A DNA stretch of 64,000 bases, taken from the NCBI RefSeq assembly GCF_000002995.4, contig NW_025062475.1:3316528-3380527 (forward strand), in the 5' to 3' direction. The notes beneath the pieces were generated by a model. That model saw nothing but the letters and a program-made list of their open reading frames with translations, was not told the DNA's origin and made no database searches. The DNA is from Brugia malayi. Its lineage: Eukaryota > Nematoda > Chromadorea > Rhabditida > Onchocercidae. The position numbers were made by a program, and so were the translations under genes. Below are positions 62,391-64,000 of this stretch, one piece after another; position 1 is the stretch's first letter; every line of letters starts with the position of its first letter.

Positions 62391-63940
62391 ATGAGCACCA
62401 AGTCAATGATTGGTATTGCAACGGCCAGTTGCGCCTGTATCATTGTCATATCAATGGTCGCTGTTTGTGTAATATTTAATGAAATAAACAATTTGCATGA
62501 CGATGTTATGGATGAAATGGGCGTCTTTAGAGTTAGTAATTTTATGAATGTCAAATTTCTAATTTAGATTTTCATTTTTTTGTTGTTTTATTTGTTTTAC
62601 AATTTATAGCAAGTTTATTTAAGAATAGAATTAAGAAAATGTTAATTATTATGTATTTCGTTTTTTTCAAATAACCATTATCAAATTTGAAATGTGATAC
62701 TATGATAATAGCTATTGAGAATTCATGCGCAAATGATTATGTTTACCGCTAGATTATTTGATCATTTACAGTATTATAAAAAGTTTAGAAGTAGATATAT
62801 GAAATACTATTAGATGAATTAATTAATTATGATAATTTATGAGTATATGATAATTAAGAAGGATCAAATTCAATATTCTTTCAGACAGTTGCAGATGATA
62901 CTTGGGAAAGAATAGTAATGCTTCACTTTGGTCCAGGTGGTCGTCGACAAGAAACATTCTCCTCTTTGATTAACCGATACAAACGACAATTCATTCCACC
63001 ACCACATTGTCGTTCGTTTTCAACTTTTAACATTAAATCAATAAAACAAAGGAAAATTGAATTAAGCCAAGATTGATTTTTTCTTTAAATTCTAGAAATT
63101 ATTTGGAGATCAGTTCCATTCAGAAATGTGCAGTTTGGATAAAATGATAAAATTTATTATAGAATGTCAAGCGCCAGAATTATGTCCACCGGGACCACCA
63201 GGACCACCAGGTGATAAAGGTCTAAGAGGTATTGATGGACCGATTGGCAACGATGGTAGAGACGGTGCCAGTGGTGTATCACTGTTAGCGACATATCACT
63301 TTCCTGGTGGTTGCATAGAATGTCCTCCGGGACGACAGGGACCACCTGGACCTAATGGTTTAGAAGGAGATTATGGAGCCACAGGACGTCGTGGATCACT
63401 TGGAATACCGGGTAAAAGTGGACAACGTGGACCAGTTGGACCACCAGGTGAAATGGGTGAACCAGGACCTGATGGAGCACCTGGAAGGCCAGGATCACCA
63501 GGAAGAGATGGAAAGCGAGGCATTGGACCACAAGGACCGAAAGGACCAACTGGACCAAGAGGACCACCAGGTTTGCCAGGTCCGGATGGAAACAGAGGTG
63601 CCGATGGTGAACCAGGAGAACAGGGAATGGAAGGACGACGAGGAAATGATGGTAGAAAAGGCAATGATGGACGTCCTGGAGCGGTATATTTGACATTTTT
63701 TTTTAAGAATTTTAAAATTACTTAAATTTTTTACATTGCTGTTCTTTTTAAAATGTTTAATGATGTATCATCACATTTAACTTTTTATGGATAAGTAAGA
63801 TATTGTTTCGTTCTTCCACTTGACAACTTCATAATTAGCATATAATATTTTAGCTTGGTAGGCCTGGTCTACCAGGACCAGATGCTCATTACTGCCCATG
63901 TCCACCACGAAGTTCAGCTTACCTAACGAAGATACATTGA
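62391..63940 (+). CDS. Nematode cuticle collagen
   Basis: Four exons (62391-62531, 62885-63011, 63163-63683, 63854-63940) give 291 aa, the usual size of nematode cuticle collagens. Residues about 8-33 are a hydrophobic signal anchor. NRYKRQF supplies the R-x-x-R site cleaved by subtilisin-like proprotein convertases in this family. CQCQAPELC opens a short Gly-X-Y block ([12 protein letters not shown]...), CIEC opens the main block, and YCPCPPR closes it, so the three cysteine clusters flanking the triple helix are present. KRGIGPQG breaks the Gly-X-Y phase once. Exon 2 must end TGTC|GTTCGT to recreate the CQC motif. ATTACAG lies 7 bases before the ATG, fitting spliced-leader addition. The stop is 60 bases from the window end and no poly(A) signal is seen. 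The subfamily is not assigned. Confidence 0.9.
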
Positions 63941-64000
63941 CGATAATCGACTCTCTCTCTCTTTATATATACATATATGCTCATTCAAACGGTGACATGG

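Noticed and set aside
63157..63696. ORFs antisense to and in other frames of the collagen exon
   Set aside because: They are shadows of the Gly-X-Y periodicity (Pro/Gly or Val/His/Leu-rich translations).

Overview
The window is nematode nuclear DNA, most likely from a filarial or other spirurid worm. The reasons are very high A+T content with many A/T homopolymers, many small introns ending in TTTCAG-like acceptors, acceptor sites directly ahead of start codons (the expected mark of spliced-leader trans-splicing), and a nematode-type cuticle collagen. The species cannot be fixed from the sequence alone.

Layout. Positions 1-15,480 hold no gene I can support: AT-rich spacer with several minisatellites, pyrimidine tracts and one GC-rich block near 5.45-5.64 kb. 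Positions 15,483-54,495 (+) hold one giant gene. By hand I could thread 60 coding exons in a single open frame (14,415 nt, 4,804 aa). It encodes a signal peptide, a very long ladder of fibronectin type III (FN3) repeats, one Leu-rich transmembrane segment and a 543-residue cytoplasmic tail. Architecture and size fit LET-805 (myotactin), the epidermal receptor of nematode fibrous organelles (hemidesmosome-like junctions) that tie muscle through the epidermis to the cuticle. Positions 57,310-58,746 (+) hold a small four-exon RING-H2 gene (120 aa). Positions 62,391-63,940 (+) hold a four-exon cuticle collagen (291 aa). All three genes lie on the + strand.

The most unusual features lie inside the giant gene. 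(1) A 600-nt, exactly 200-codon, Glu/Arg/Gln-rich helical insert sits in the ectodomain, bounded by two donor sites of the same phase, so it could be included or skipped without a frameshift. (2) A skippable 150-nt exon introduces a furin-like RRFKR site between FN3 repeats. (3) Four copies of a GYxxGF(R/K)(D/E) motif at about 35-residue spacing lie in the tail. (4) A 5-kb intron sits just before the transmembrane exon, with an in-frame stop one codon past its donor, and contains a near-perfect 50-nt hairpin. (5) One GC-AG intron and five introns with AAG acceptors are needed to keep the frame.

The giant gene and the collagen both belong to epidermis/cuticle biology: LET-805 anchors epidermis to muscle basement membrane on one side, and cuticle collagens form the exoskeleton on the other. 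No functional coupling is shown by the sequence. All exon boundaries are manual predictions without transcript evidence.
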